Assembly (NCBI GenBank): GCA_949126835.1
Contig: CASBPS010000042.1
Location: 124,001-188,000 of the forward strand
DNA from: Anisus vortex
Taxonomy: Eukaryota; Mollusca; Gastropoda; Planorbidae
Length of the DNA stretch: 64,000 nucleotides
Direction of reading: 5' to 3'
The position numbers were made by a program, and so were the translations under genes. This document shows, one piece after another, positions 25,479 through 36,850 of this stretch; within the stretch, counting starts at the first letter, position 1; each line of letters starts with the position of its first letter. The notes below the pieces were generated by a model, which saw only the letters and a program-made list of their open reading frames with translations, searched no databases and was not told the DNA's origin.

Positions 25479-25745
25479 ATATACAAGGACAGATAACTAC
25501 GTTTGTATAACAATGTACATATATATACATGTATAAACAGTTGTAAAAGAGAAAGTAAATACATTCATATATAAAAATTAATGCAAGATACAAATACAGT
25601 CACACATTTTTCATTCATTGTTGAGCACCGCAATGAGCCAGGATTAATTGTAGTTTATAGATTGGAGCCATTGTGAATAAGTGGCATGGCATCAGACTGG
25701 GCGGTTGGCGCTTCGAGTGAGTTTACCACAATTCCCTGGAACGCC
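25479..25745 (+). repeat. Repeat E, copy 1, right part
   Basis: Continuation of repeat E after the foldback insertion. It matches the reverse complement of about 44718-44966; anchors include GACAGATAACTA, GCACCGCAATGAGCCA and TAGATTGGAGCCATTGTGAA. No coding capacity. The nature of E (old LTR, MITE or SINE composite) is not clear. Confidence 0.8.
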
Positions 25746-28000
25746 CTGGCCACAGAAATTGGTAAACGTTGCTTTACTCGCCTTATGCTAAATTTGGTCC
25801 GATGGGTACTTTGTCTAAAATAAATAAAGGCTTTAAATTACTTTTACGCCAAAAAACACAGTAGACACATAGGCTAAGTCACTCGTAGAACTGTCAATTA
25901 CTTAGATTTTATTTCTCTCTGAACTGACATAGCTAGAAATTAACATTATTAAAATTAAAGCAAATCTAAATTATGGATTTAAATAAAAAAAGACAGCTGA
26001 TAAGCTGATGAATTCAAACGCCCTCCCCCCCCCCCAACAACAATTCCCATTGCCCGGAACATCCGCGCCCCCTAATATATTCTCACCAATCCTCCTCCGT
26101 GGCGATAATGTTTCGTTGCGAACCTATGACTTAAGTAGAATGAATTGAAGACTCGTGTAGAAGACTCTTAAAAAATAGATTCTCAACGAGGGCGGTAAGG
26201 AGGTATGGTAAGGGGGTGGGGTTGCTAACGTTTCTTGGGACGGCAAAGGGGAGGGAATGATGAAACGAAAGTGGGCGGTAAGAACAAAAAGTGGGCGGTA
26301 AGAACGTACTTAATTAATGATTTCCTATTTACTAAGCAATAATTAAATATTGTGTATATGTTTTAAATTAATTTAGCAGTAATGTTTAACTCGGTAAATC
26401 GACAAATAAAGAAATCGACTATTTTACTATTGAGCAACATGTCTATTGAGTTATTGTGATGAGAGAAAAACATAAAAACACTAGAAACACTAGAAATGTT
26501 ACTATATTTAGAATTATATCACATAATAAGAAAGGAAGGGGGCGGTATTTATTACCGATACAATGCGGCGTGCTGCTAAATATCTGCTAACATTCAACAA
26601 AACACATACTACTGTGGATGACAATATGTATAAGAAATATGTAGTTTAAGTTTTTGACCTTGAATAAGTGTACACTTTTTAACGACATAGTCAAATTGCA
26701 TATTCAAATTATTAACAAATACAATCAGGACTACACTAACTCAATGTTCGCGTACAAGATATATTTTTAAGTTACAAACGCTCCTTCTTTACAGAAGATT
26801 ACTGCGTCCTACGCTAATCCCTAGTTTGAGTCTATTATTTCAATTCAATTAGCATAGTGTTTTAAATAATGTTAAGTTACTAGTTCTCCTGGTTCGTCCA
26901 GATAACCCATTACAAGCCAGGTGCCAATCAGGAAGAAAGAGTACTTATATGCATTTTTTTCTGCCTTACTGGATACGAAAATGTCATTATAGTTATGTAA
27001 ATCTGAGCATTTTAATATATCGTTGTTATGTAGCAAGTGGAAATGAAATAAAATGTATTTCCTTACAACTTTTCTAACTCGCCGAACAACCAGTAATGCA
27101 GTACACATAAATGGTTTGTCAGTAATTGAACGAATATGACTGGAAATGCTGGTACACTATCCCATTTTAGGTTCACAATGCACCTTGAAACCTGTCCTTA
27201 AAAACGTACACATAGCTATGTGTGGAAATGGCATCTTACATTTAATCTGACTCTTAACAGCGTAATTGTAGTGAGAGGGGGTAATGGATGCGGTGAGCAT
27301 ACTTGCGTAAATTGAGGGCAGTTAGTGTGTGTAAATGGGTTGGAGGGGGGAAGGGGTGGGGGTTGGTCGGTAGGAAGATATTTCCTCTAGTCACTGCACA
27401 GTTTTATTCAAAGAATTAAAGCCTTATAATTAGGCTGTTCAAAAAATGTGTTTTAACATTAATGTAACTACTATTAAAAGAAGTAAATGCGTACTAATGA
27501 AAACATCGTAGTAGCTAAAAGGGAGTTTTGAAAATTTAATCAACAATGTAAAAACATGAATTATTTTTTTGCCTGTTTTATGCATGTTCTTTTTAAATTT
27601 GAGTTTTTCTATAAGCTTTTACATTTCTGTATTAAATTGAATACAAATGGTGTAACAAAAATAATCATTGACACTTAATAAAATCCTACCACATAAAGAA
27701 ACGTATTATCTCCCTTGATTTTATATTTATTGACTCCAGATGTTTACATTTATATTTAAGTTTATTGTAATGTATTATGGCTTTTTTAAGTGTAACAAAC
27801 GTGTATATGTACCCTTAACTAAGTCTATGTAGTCATTTTTTTTAACATATACAATGAAGTATGTTTGTCGAATGCACTCTAAATCCCAAGTGGAATTTTA
27901 CAAATAACGTTTATGTGTTCCAACTTGGTTGACTAAGCATGTATAATATCTAAAAGTTTTTCCATAGCAATACTGTACACATTTAAGCTTGTTAAAACAT
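25746..28000. other. Non-coding stretch with simple G/C runs
   Basis: No supported gene. It holds a short direct repeat AAAGTGGGCGGTAAGAAC (about 26269 and 26288), poly-C and poly-G runs, and an inverted copy of a dispersed motif near 27205-27265 with the 14-bp palindrome CACATAGCTATGTG. Reading frames such as 26872-27108 minus have no recognisable features. Confidence 0.45.
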
Positions 28001-28004
28001 TATT

Positions 28005-28100
28005 TTACTTAATAATAATAATTATAATAATAATAATAATTATTGTACAGCGCTTATCCCGTTGAGGACAGTTCTATGCGCTGACAACAGTTACATTCAA
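28005..28100 (-). repeat. 3' tail of a second non-LTR retrotransposon
   Basis: A run of TAA/ATT trinucleotides followed by TTGTACAGCGCTTATCCCGT and TATGCGCTGAC is the usual inverted form of a chromosomal-type non-LTR tail (…GCGCTGTACAA plus trinucleotides). It differs from the family at 28345. Only the last about 80 bases can be recognised. Confidence 0.55.
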
Positions 28101-28344
28101 AGTACAGACATAGAAAAACAGACGAAACAGACTTGATGCTAGAATTCAATATACTTATAGAATCATTTACATTTCTCTCTCCATTTGCATCCCGTACATT
28201 TTTAGGAGCATCCCTATCACCCCTCCCCAATCTATGTTTAAAAAAAAAAATTGTCAACCAAAGCCAATAAGCATGTGTTTAATTATTTAAACTTTTTAAA
28301 ATATCTGGTTTATTGTGATTTTGTTTAAAGAAATTATATGGAAA

Positions 28345-29560
28345 ATGATAATAATAATATTTGTATAGCGCTGCCAGCAAACATAATGTAAGCTCATAGC
28401 GCATTTAACATACAACTAAGAACACTGATGTTACTCTAGGCTAGGAGACAACGCTAAGATATGATTTAAAAAAGACTAATCAAATAAATGTAGCATTAAC
28501 CGACCCAACATATAAGTAGGACAGTAGGGGTCTAAAACATGTTAAATGTTATCTAAGGTAAATATTGAAATAATGAGTTTTTTAAGTTCTTTTTAAAAGT
28601 AACAATAGAGCTTGTTTGCCTGAGTTGAATGGGAAGTAGATTCCACACTTTCGGACCGGATACTGAAACGGCTTTAAGGCCAAGGTCGTCAGAGAGAAAC
28701 GGGGCACTTCCAGAAGCGAAGAGTCGACATTGTGTTCCCTTGCGGGACATATGGTACAATTAGTTCCTTTAGATAGGACGGCGCCTCGTTATGGCAAAGT
28801 AGCGCAACTTGATAATCAATTCTGGCTTTCACGGGGAGCCAATGGAGCCAACGCAGGAGAGCTGTCACAGAATCATGCCTTGACTTAAGCATGACCAAGT
28901 GGGTGGCACTGTTTTGAATACACTGTAATGTTGCGATCTTTTCGTCAGGTATCCCGGTTTGCAGGGCATTACAGTAGTCGAGACGTGAGAGTATAAAGGC
29001 AGCGGCAAGTTTCTTTCCTGAGTCCAGTGAAAAATAAGTTCTTATCTGACCAAGTTGACTCATCTGTGAATAAAGGCATCTGCAAAGGTTTCTAATGTGG
29101 GCATCGAAAGACAACTTAATGTGAATCGGTAACGACCAAGGGGATATTGCAGTTCAAGGCCATCAATGATTTCAAACCCTCAACTATGGCGATTTTACTT
29201 TGAGTTCCAATTAGAGTTACCTCCTTCTTATTTTCAATCATCTTAAATCTGTTTTCCGTCAGCCAGGAGCAAACACTAGCAATAGCAAGACTGAGATAAG
29301 CTGCTATACGAGAGACTTCAGCGGGAACAGCAGAATCATATAACTGCGTAGAGATGATATGAAATATTGAAAGGCCTGATAACATCGCCTAGCGGATAGA
29401 TGAACAGTGTAAACAATACCGGGCCTAGAACTGATTCCTGTGGTACTCCATATTGCAGAGTCGAGCATGTTGAGAAAGACCCATCAATGACGACACTTTT
29501 CGTGGTTCAGTTAGGTAGGATACTATGAATCAATAAATAAAAACCATCAGAAACAATTAG
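28345..29560 (-). pseudogene. 5'-truncated non-LTR retrotransposon reverse transcriptase (CR1/L2-like)
   Basis: Read on the minus strand, fragments of the C-terminal half of an RT follow one another across frame breaks. [20 protein letters not shown] at about 29430 is followed by the catalytic YADD region, where the sequence is corrupted ([11 protein letters not shown]) and the frame is lost. Then come the fingers/thumb stretch with SRLDYCNAL and LRWLHWLPVKARIDYQV (28689-29114), and the C-terminal VSGPKVWNLLPIQLRQTSS (about 28560-28680). The 3' end has GCGCTATACAAAT and ATTATTATTAT. Endonuclease and the N-terminal RT are absent, as expected for 5' truncation on insertion. Not functional: the catalytic motif is lost and there are several frameshifts. 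The clade is judged from the C-terminal motif pattern only. Confidence 0.85.
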
Positions 29561-29570
29561 TTTCGAATCA

Positions 29571-31495
29571 TTATTATAAATTTTACAATTATTATTTTAG
29601 TGATTCTCAAAAATTAAATTAATGATCGGAATGGTAGTTTTTAGTGATACTATGTTATACTTCCATGTATACAAGTTCTTGGTAATAAATGTACTAAATT
29701 GTTTACCACGATTACTAATACTCAATAAGTCGGTCGAAAAATTGGTCTTCACCATAAAGTAATGAACCGACTCTGATTATTAATAAAATAATTATATATG
29801 CCACCTTGAGCAATCTTTATCTTCTATATCTTTGTCTACATCGAAATGCTTCCAGTTTAGAATAAAACCAAATTAGTTTACGCCCAGTGTTGGGCGCTAC
29901 AACCCGGAACTTTGTATAAACTTTAGACATTATTTAGTAAACATTAACCAGGTTCAAGTAGGAAATTTAGAGAAAAAAAGAAAAACAAAAAAAAAAATAA
30001 TTAGTCGAGTACTCTACATCCAAACTCTATCGCCCTCGATTATCAACTTCGTCCAAGTAGGAAAAGTAAAATTAAATGTTCATTTATTTCATCACGCAAA
30101 ATGCGGCTCATGGTATTTAAAGAGTTTATACTGACCATTATGTTACTATTTAAAAAAAAAATAATCATGCAGTAAGTTTAAACAAAACTCTTACAGTTCA
30201 TAAAATATTGTCATAAAATATTTATTTTTTTTAAATTATAGAACACTTCCTTACCATTGATTGACATGAAAAACACCATTTGTAGACATAAGCTTAAATT
30301 TGGTTACTTACAAGGGATACTTAAAATAAATTATAAGTTTTCAAATATTATTGTACACTTTAAATTATTTTTTTTCTTTTAAAATATATGCATGCTGGTC
30401 ATGTATTTAGTAGGTTTACACCGAACTGCCAAGTAACTGCAGCATTCTTCGTAACTTTAAAGACTGAGAAAAATACAAGGAATAAAACTGACACGAAACG
30501 TTCTATCTAAAAGACTAGAGTTACCGTCCTTTAATTATTTTTTTTTCACCATTCGAAAGCAAGGCGTGCTAAAAAAAAATAATTAAATTAACAAAACGCA
30601 AAATATGCGTATAGGGCGTTTGCAATCACGTGACAAAAAGCACGTGATTTTTGTTTATTTTGTGTCATGGTGTACAATGGCCGCTGTATTAATATAGTTT
30701 CAGATAGGCTCGAGCTTTTTTTTAAATTGATATTTTGTGTTTAAAATGATGATTAATGTATTAATATGGATTTTATTAATTTTATATTAGATTAATAGAC
30801 CTATCACAAGTAGATTCTTACATTAAACATGTTATATTACTATTGAACGATTAGGCCTACAATGAAAATAACGAATGACTCCAATAATTCACTTCAATAA
30901 ATCCATTCAATCATTCAAATGCAACACTTACCGGCCAGATATTTAGATGACGAATTGAGCATAAAATTTTGAAATTCGTTGAAAAAATACCATGTCAGTC
31001 TTTCTCTTGTACTATTAAGATGATCTACGACGATTTATCTAATGATTTGTGCGTCGGATAGCCAATATTCAGATGTGAATTTGGCATGATAAAGAAGTAC
31101 TTCACCATTGTTGTACACCAAGTGGCCTCTATTTACACAAATGCGTCACTAAAAAACGTAAGCCACGCCAATTGCGAACGCTCTAATCTAGTGGTGTAAT
31201 TTGAGATTGTTTAAAAAATAAATTAAATGTCATAATTATATAATGAGAAGATATAGCCTACGTTGCAAACTTTAAAAGAATATATTGAATCAAATTTAAG
31301 ATAATGCAACATGAATTTCATTATAATTTGTATGTATTTTGAGCTTCAGTGCTTGTTTCCATTATATTTCGCATCACATTGCATCGGCAGTTGTATAGGA
31401 GAGTAAAGTAAAATCACACTTGTTTAAAGAGAAATGCCCTTTAACTCTTTAAAAGACTTATGTTACATTATCTCTCAGATGTTTCATATAGAAGG
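29571..31495 (+). repeat. Dispersed repeat D, copy 2 (with insertions)
   Basis: Matches 422-1187 in the same orientation, from TTATTATAAATTTTACAATT to CATATAGAAGG. Two blocks are absent from copy 1: about 29902-30492, an AT-rich stretch that follows GGGCGCTACA and ends near AATAAAACTGAC, and the MITE 30615-31183. Its left border abuts the truncated RT pseudogene and its right border is the start of the 52-bp minisatellite. Confidence 0.8.
30615..31183. mobile_element. 569-bp MITE with TA target duplication
   Basis: The insertion is absent from the homologous site in copy 1 (ATACATAATCTAG). Its ends are inverted: GGGCGTTTGCAATCACGTG on the left and, complemented, GAGCGTTCGCAATTGGCGTG on the right, about 18 of 21 positions alike with one gap. 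TA flanks both sides (30613-30614 and 31184-31185). A 9-bp perfect hairpin AATCACGTG / CACGTGATT occupies 30625-30650. There is no transposase. The TA duplication fits mobilisation by a Tc1/mariner-type or similar enzyme, though a 3-bp TWA duplication (Harbinger) cannot be excluded. Confidence 0.75.
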
Positions 31496-33725
31496 TGGTT
31501 GTGTGTGCTGACGTATTTGTGTTATTGTATTTCTGTTAACTGTGTGGTGATTGTATGTGTCGGTGTATTTTTGTTTGTATTTTCGTTAACTGTGTGGTGA
31601 TTGTATGTGTCGATGTATTAATTGTGTTCTTGTATTTCTGTTAACTGTGAGGTAATTGTATGTACCGATGTATTTGTGTTCTTGTATTTATGTTAACTGT
31701 GTGGTGATTGTGTGAGCCAATGTATTTGTGTTCTTGTATTTCTGTTAACTGTGTGGTGATTGTGTGTGCCGATGTATTTGTGTTATTGTATTTCTGTTAA
31801 CTGTGTGGTGATTGTGTGTGCCGATGTATTTGTGTTCTTGTATTACTGTTAACTGTGTCGTGATTGTGTTTGCCGATGTATTTGTGTTCTTGTATTTCTG
31901 TTAACTGTGTGGTGATTGTGTGTGCCGATGTATTTGTGTTATTGTATTTCTGTTAACTGTGTGGTGATTGTGTGTGCCGATGTATTTGTGTTCTTGTATT
32001 ACTGTTAACTGTGTCGTGATTGTGTTTGCCGATGTATTTGTGTTCTTGTATTTATGTTAACTGTGTGGTGATTGTGTGAGCCAATGTATTTGTGTTCTTG
32101 TATTTCTGTTAACTGTGTGGTGATTGTGTGTGCCGATGTATTTGTGTTATTGTATTTCTGTTAACTGTGTGGTGATTGTGTGTGCCGATGTATTTGTGTT
32201 ATTGTATTTCTGTTAACTGTGTGGTGATTGTGTGTGCCGATGTATTTGTGTTCTTGTATTACTGTTAACTGTGTCGTGATTGTGTTTGCCGATGTATTTG
32301 TGTTCTTGTATTACTGTTAACTGTGTAGTGATTGTGTGTGCCGATGTATTTGTGTTATTGTATTTCTGTTAACTGTGTGGTGATTGTGTGTGCCGATGTA
32401 TCTGTGTTCTTATATTTCATTTAACTGTGTGATGATTGTGTGTGCCGATGTATTTGTGTTCTGGTATTTCTGTTAACTGTGTGATGATTGTGTGTGCCGA
32501 TGTATTTGTGTTCTTATATTTCATTTAACTGTGTGATGATTGTATGTGCCGATGTATTTGTGTTCTTATATTTATGTTAACTGTGTGATGATTGTATGTG
32601 CCGATGTATTTGTGTTCTTATATTTATGTTAACTGTGTGATGATTGTATGTGCCGATGTATTTGTGTTCTGGTATTTCTGTTAACTGTGTGATGATTGTG
32701 TGTGCCGATGTATCTGTGTTCTTATATTTCATTTAACTGTGTGATGATTGTGTGTGCCGATGTATTTGTGTTCTGGTATTTCTGTTAACTGTGTGATGAT
32801 TGTGTGTGCCGATGTATTTGTGTTCTTATATTTCATTTAACTGTGTGATGATTGTGTGTGCCGATGTATCTGTGTTCTTATATTTCATTTAACTGTGTGA
32901 TGATTGTATGTGCCGATGTATTTGTGTTCTTATATTTATGTTAACTGTGTGATGATTGTGTGTGCCGATGTATTTGTGTTCTTATATTTATGTTAACTGT
33001 GTGATGATTGTGTGTGCCGATGTATTTGTGTTCTTATATTTCATTTAACTGTGTGATGATTGTGTGTGCCGATGTATCTGTGTTCTTATATTTCATTTAA
33101 CTGTGTGATGATTGTATGTGCCGATGTATTTGTGTTCTTATATTTATGTTAACTGTGTGATGATTGTGTGTGCCGATGTATTTGTGTTCTTATATTTCAT
33201 TTAACTGTGTGATGATTGTGTGTGCCGATGTATCTGTGTTCTTATATTTCATTTAACTGTGTGATGATTGTGTGTGCCGATGTATTTGTGTTCTTATATT
33301 TATGTTAACTGTGCGGTGATTGTGTGTGCCGATGTATTTGTGTTCTTATATTTCATTTAACTGTGTGATGATTGTGTGTGCCGATGTTTTTGTGTTCTTA
33401 TATGTATGTTAAATCTGTGGTGATTGTGTGTGCCCATGTATTTGTGTTCTTATATTTAATTTAACTGTGTGATGATTGTGTGTGCCGATGTATTTGTGTT
33501 CTTATATTTATGTTAACTGTGCGGTGATTGTGTGTGCCGATGTATTTGTGTTCTTGTATTTCTGTTAATTGTGTGGCGATTGTGTGTGCCAATGTATTTG
33601 TGTTCTTATATTTCATTTAACTGTGTGATGATTGTGTGTGCCGATGTATTTTAGTTCTTATATTTCTTTTAACTGTGTGGTTATTGTGTGTAGCGATGTA
33701 TTTGTGTTCTTGTATTTCTGAACTG
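31495..33725. repeat. 52-bp minisatellite
   Basis: About 43 units of 52 bp with the core TGTGTGCCGATGTATTTGTG then TTCTTATATTTATGTTAACT. The left third carries the variant CTTGTATTTCTG with GTGGTGATT; the right two thirds carry CTTATATTTCATTT with GTGATGATT, so two subfamilies amplified separately. One strand is strongly G/T-rich. Every unit keeps a GTTAAC-like palindrome or its TTTAAC derivative. There is no open frame. Confidence 0.97.
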
Positions 33726-33749
33726 ATCGATTGATTCGGGACTTATAAA

Positions 33750-33800
33750 GGAACGGGTCCAAAAAGCCGATCACTGCCAGTGCTGATCCGGTCCCGTTCT
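33750..33800. repeat. Imperfect 50-bp inverted repeat
   Basis: Outer arms GAACGGGTCC (33751-33760) and GGTCCCGTTC (33790-33799) pair at 9 of 10 positions. Inner arms GATCACTG and CAGTG(CT)GATC also pair with a two-base bulge. It directly follows the minisatellite and a TTATAAAGG word. This could be a cruciform, a hairpin RNA or an old transposon end. Confidence 0.7.
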
Positions 33801-33834
33801 TTATTTCCATGTGCTGGTTTCTATAGTTCACTTT

Positions 33835-33869
33835 GGATCCGGGTCTGACATGAGATCAGATCCGGATCC
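33835..33869. repeat. Near-perfect 14-bp-stem hairpin
   Basis: GGATCCGGGTCTGA, a 7-base loop CATGAGA, then TCAGATCCGGATCC: 13 of 14 positions pair. It lies 35 bases from the previous inverted repeat, in a locally GC-rich island within AT-rich DNA. Confidence 0.85.
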
Positions 33870-33929
33870 TCATCCTGGACTCAGAGCCTCCGCCTCTCTC
33901 ACGTAAGCTCTCTTGCGTTTGTGACGAAT

Positions 33930-35380
33930 GCGAGTGATCGCTTATTTGCTACCAATCAATAATCAATATAGGCCTATATAATTACCGTGAGTTGGTTTAT
34001 ATGTTTGTTTATATAAAAATATTGCTTAATTCGTCTTTTGTTTTTAATAAACGTAAGCCTATTACCTATTACTAATCACCGTAAGTTAAGTTCTAAACTG
34101 AGCGCCTTTTCAGAATAATGTCCCTTTGAAATGCTTTCACACAGTTCATTTGCTTTGTTGAACTCAAGGTCTTATCAGGTTTTCCTTATTAACGCCTGCT
34201 TTGAAAAAAAAAAAGTTACACAGTCTCTTTTAACAAAACACATTGTAATCATTCGTTTAGTAATAATTTATTAAACAACTTTTAAGCTACTTGCTTGTTT
34301 TCATTAGTACTCATTTACTTCTTTCAATTGCAGGACTATTATTAACATCTCCTACATTTTTGAACGGCCTTATAATTAGGGCTCTAAGAAATCTTGATGA
34401 TAGAGCAAAAACAGTGGTACCTCTGAAATCAGCATACCAAAATTATGTAAGAAACATAAAAAAATAACATAAACAAAAATGTTGTTACATGGTTTAATTA
34501 TGGAATGTTTCAGTTTGAGTGCGGGTTAATTAAATGCATATATGATAGCAGTTCGATCGAATGTGTTCTAACAAAATTGACATAATATTCCATCAAATAC
34601 ATTATACAACATAATTAATTACAATTCGACAAGATGCCTGATACAACAAAAGCGATAACAATCATACAAAATGCGTTATTCAACCTAAGCAACCTACCTA
34701 CCAAAAGGTTTATTTAACATAAGTAATTAAATTAATACCTAATGCTTTTTACATTATTAGCTAGATCACCTCAGATCATCAACGTAGTGGCTAAACTCGT
34801 ATACCTGCAGTGGTACACGGTAGTAATCATACCTGGCAATAGGCAAGGTCACCTAGACACCGATTTTAAAAGTCTCCACTAAACCGGACGAGTGAATCTC
34901 GACTGTATAATAACATTTCGAATTTGCAACAGGGGCTTCCCCTTTTCCTCCCTTTGTACTCTTAATGAGATCGTATTGGTGGTTTACACATCATCGTCAG
35001 ATCTTAGGTACAAGGAGAGGGAAATAAAAAAAAATAACTTTCTCGGAACGCTGTATTACAAACTGTTTTTTTTTTTTAGACCAACCACACCACTATATTA
35101 TCTATACATATGTATACTTTAACAAAATGTTCAGCCCATTGTAGTTCTTAAATAAATTAGATGGTCTAATCGATACAATCAATATTATAATATATCGATT
35201 TTCTCTTGACACGAGACCAGGTCAGGTGACGTTAATTGAACTAAGCTCTATTAATAAATATTTACCTGGTAGTCTAGGTTATCTCCATAGCAAAATTGTT
35301 AGTCACAAGTCTCAAGTTTAATTTCCTTTTCAACCTCTGGCTGTATGAGTTCTGAATGATTTAGTCTTTGAAAGGATGTG
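33930..35380. other. AT-rich stretch, nothing recognised
   Basis: No gene, RNA or mobile element end could be supported. The few open frames (for example 34892-35122 plus) are short and of random composition. Confidence 0.45.
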
Positions 35381-35384
35381 TACC

Positions 35385-35660
35385 TCAAATTTATAAAATC
35401 AATGTTAGTATTTACTATATTTTTTATATGTGTAATTTATTTCAATTAATAACACTATTTTAGGATTTTATTCACGTTCTATAACAAAGAGAATAACATT
35501 TGTTTGATCTATTTTTTCTAAGGTTATATGTAATGCATGTGTGATAGTTTTTAATTTACAAAAAAATATCATAAGAAACAGTTGCTTTACTAGAAAGGAA
35601 CGGAGGGATTGCAGCCACAGGCGACAAGTTTTAAATAGGCTTCAAACTAAAACATTTATC
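35385..35660 (+). repeat. Diverged duplication, unit 1
   Basis: Weak but collinear similarity to 36585-36850: TAAAATCAATGTTAGTATTTAC, then a TTTGATCTA/TTTGACCTA block, a GTAATGCATGTGTGATAG block, and TTTACTAGAAAGGAACGGAG against GTTACTAGATAAGGGCGGAC. Spacing is about 1.2 kb. No protein is visible in either unit. Confidence 0.45.
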
Positions 35661-35962
35661 GTGCTATTTAACAGAAAAAAAAATACTTTGATAAAAGACA
35701 GATACTTTAATTACAACTACAACTAAACCACAACTGCAAGTAAATTCCGTAGCGTAGAATAAAATTACATAGGCCAAATATATCGTTGGCCTTAATAATA
35801 AGATTAAGTGGAAGTTTACACCAATCATTTTTTTTTTTTTGTATACTGACAAAGAACCTTAAGTTCAAGTTCGACTACTACATGGGGATTTCCCTGTTGA
35901 CAAAACGTCTGTTTACAAATAAATGACATATACGTGGCAGTCGATGCAATAAATAGCAACGT

Positions 35963-36295
35963 TCAAGCAACAAGCAATTTTTTTACTCCCTTTCTATTAA
36001 CTTGTATTTTCTGTCTGTCTGCTTGCTTGGTTGTTAGCAAAACTTTGCATCGATTTTTCGACCACTTCCCGTCGTCCAATCGAGCTGAAACTTGGGTCAC
36101 AGACTTGTCTAGACAAACAATACATTCCATTAAATTTTCAGCATCATAGCCTTTGGAATAGTCACTAATACCTTCGAACAATTTGCAAATCGAAGAAAAA
36201 AATGCATGCATGTCTCTACCGGAAGAGACGGGAGTAAATAAAGTTTTCGGATATTTTTTTGTACTTACGAAATAAATAGAATGAAAACGACACAA
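35963..36295 (-). CDS. Unassigned 110-residue open frame
   Basis: An open frame somewhat longer than most others in this AT-rich stretch. It encodes a mixed-composition peptide with features such as YDAENLMECIVCLDKSVTQV and a Lys/Arg-rich C-terminal third. No family, signal peptide or membrane segment is recognised. It could be an exon, but no convincing splice signals delimit it, and it may be chance. Confidence 0.2.
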   Translation of the reverse strand: MCRFHSIYFVSTKKYPKTLFTPVSSGRDMHAFFSSICKLFEGISDYSKGYDAENLMECIVCLDKSVTQVSARLDDGKWSKNRCKVLLTTKQADRQKIQVNRKGVKKLLVA

Positions 36296-36584
36296 TATAG
36301 CCGAAACAAAGCGAGTTATCTTTTTTATGGTTTTTGCGGGCTAAGGCTAGAAAAAAAAAGGATGCGCACAATTTTTGTTTGGAAATTAATAAGTTATGAT
36401 ATCACTTAGATCTATATTTATTTTAATCTATCAAAATATAAATTAAATATAAACTTAGTTTACAAAGAAAGGGAGTATAATAAAAACTATGTTTTTATGG
36501 GTTAGTTTTTTTTATCTCATTTGGTCTAGACTTAAGTCTATGTTACATTTACTTTTCTCTAGATTGTTTACATTAATTTTGTTG

Positions 36585-36850
36585 TTTCTAAAATCAATGT
36601 AAGTATTTACCTTATTTTAATTTTTTTTTTCTTAACAACATCATTATATTTATTTCATTTACTTTTTATAACAAAACTTGCTCTGTTGAGAGATTGTCAT
36701 TTATTTGACCTACTTTATATTTAATTATTATGTAGAATGTGTGCAGTGATATAAGTGATTTCACAAAATAAAAAGTATTATAAAAAATAACGTTACTAGA
36801 TAAGGGCGGACGGGGAGGCAGCTGCAAGTGTTAAGGTTTGAACTGGTACA
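36585..36850 (+). repeat. Diverged duplication, unit 2
   Basis: Partner of 35385-35660. This copy keeps a GC-rich end, AAGGGCGGACGGGGAGGCAG. The divergence implies an old event. Confidence 0.45.
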
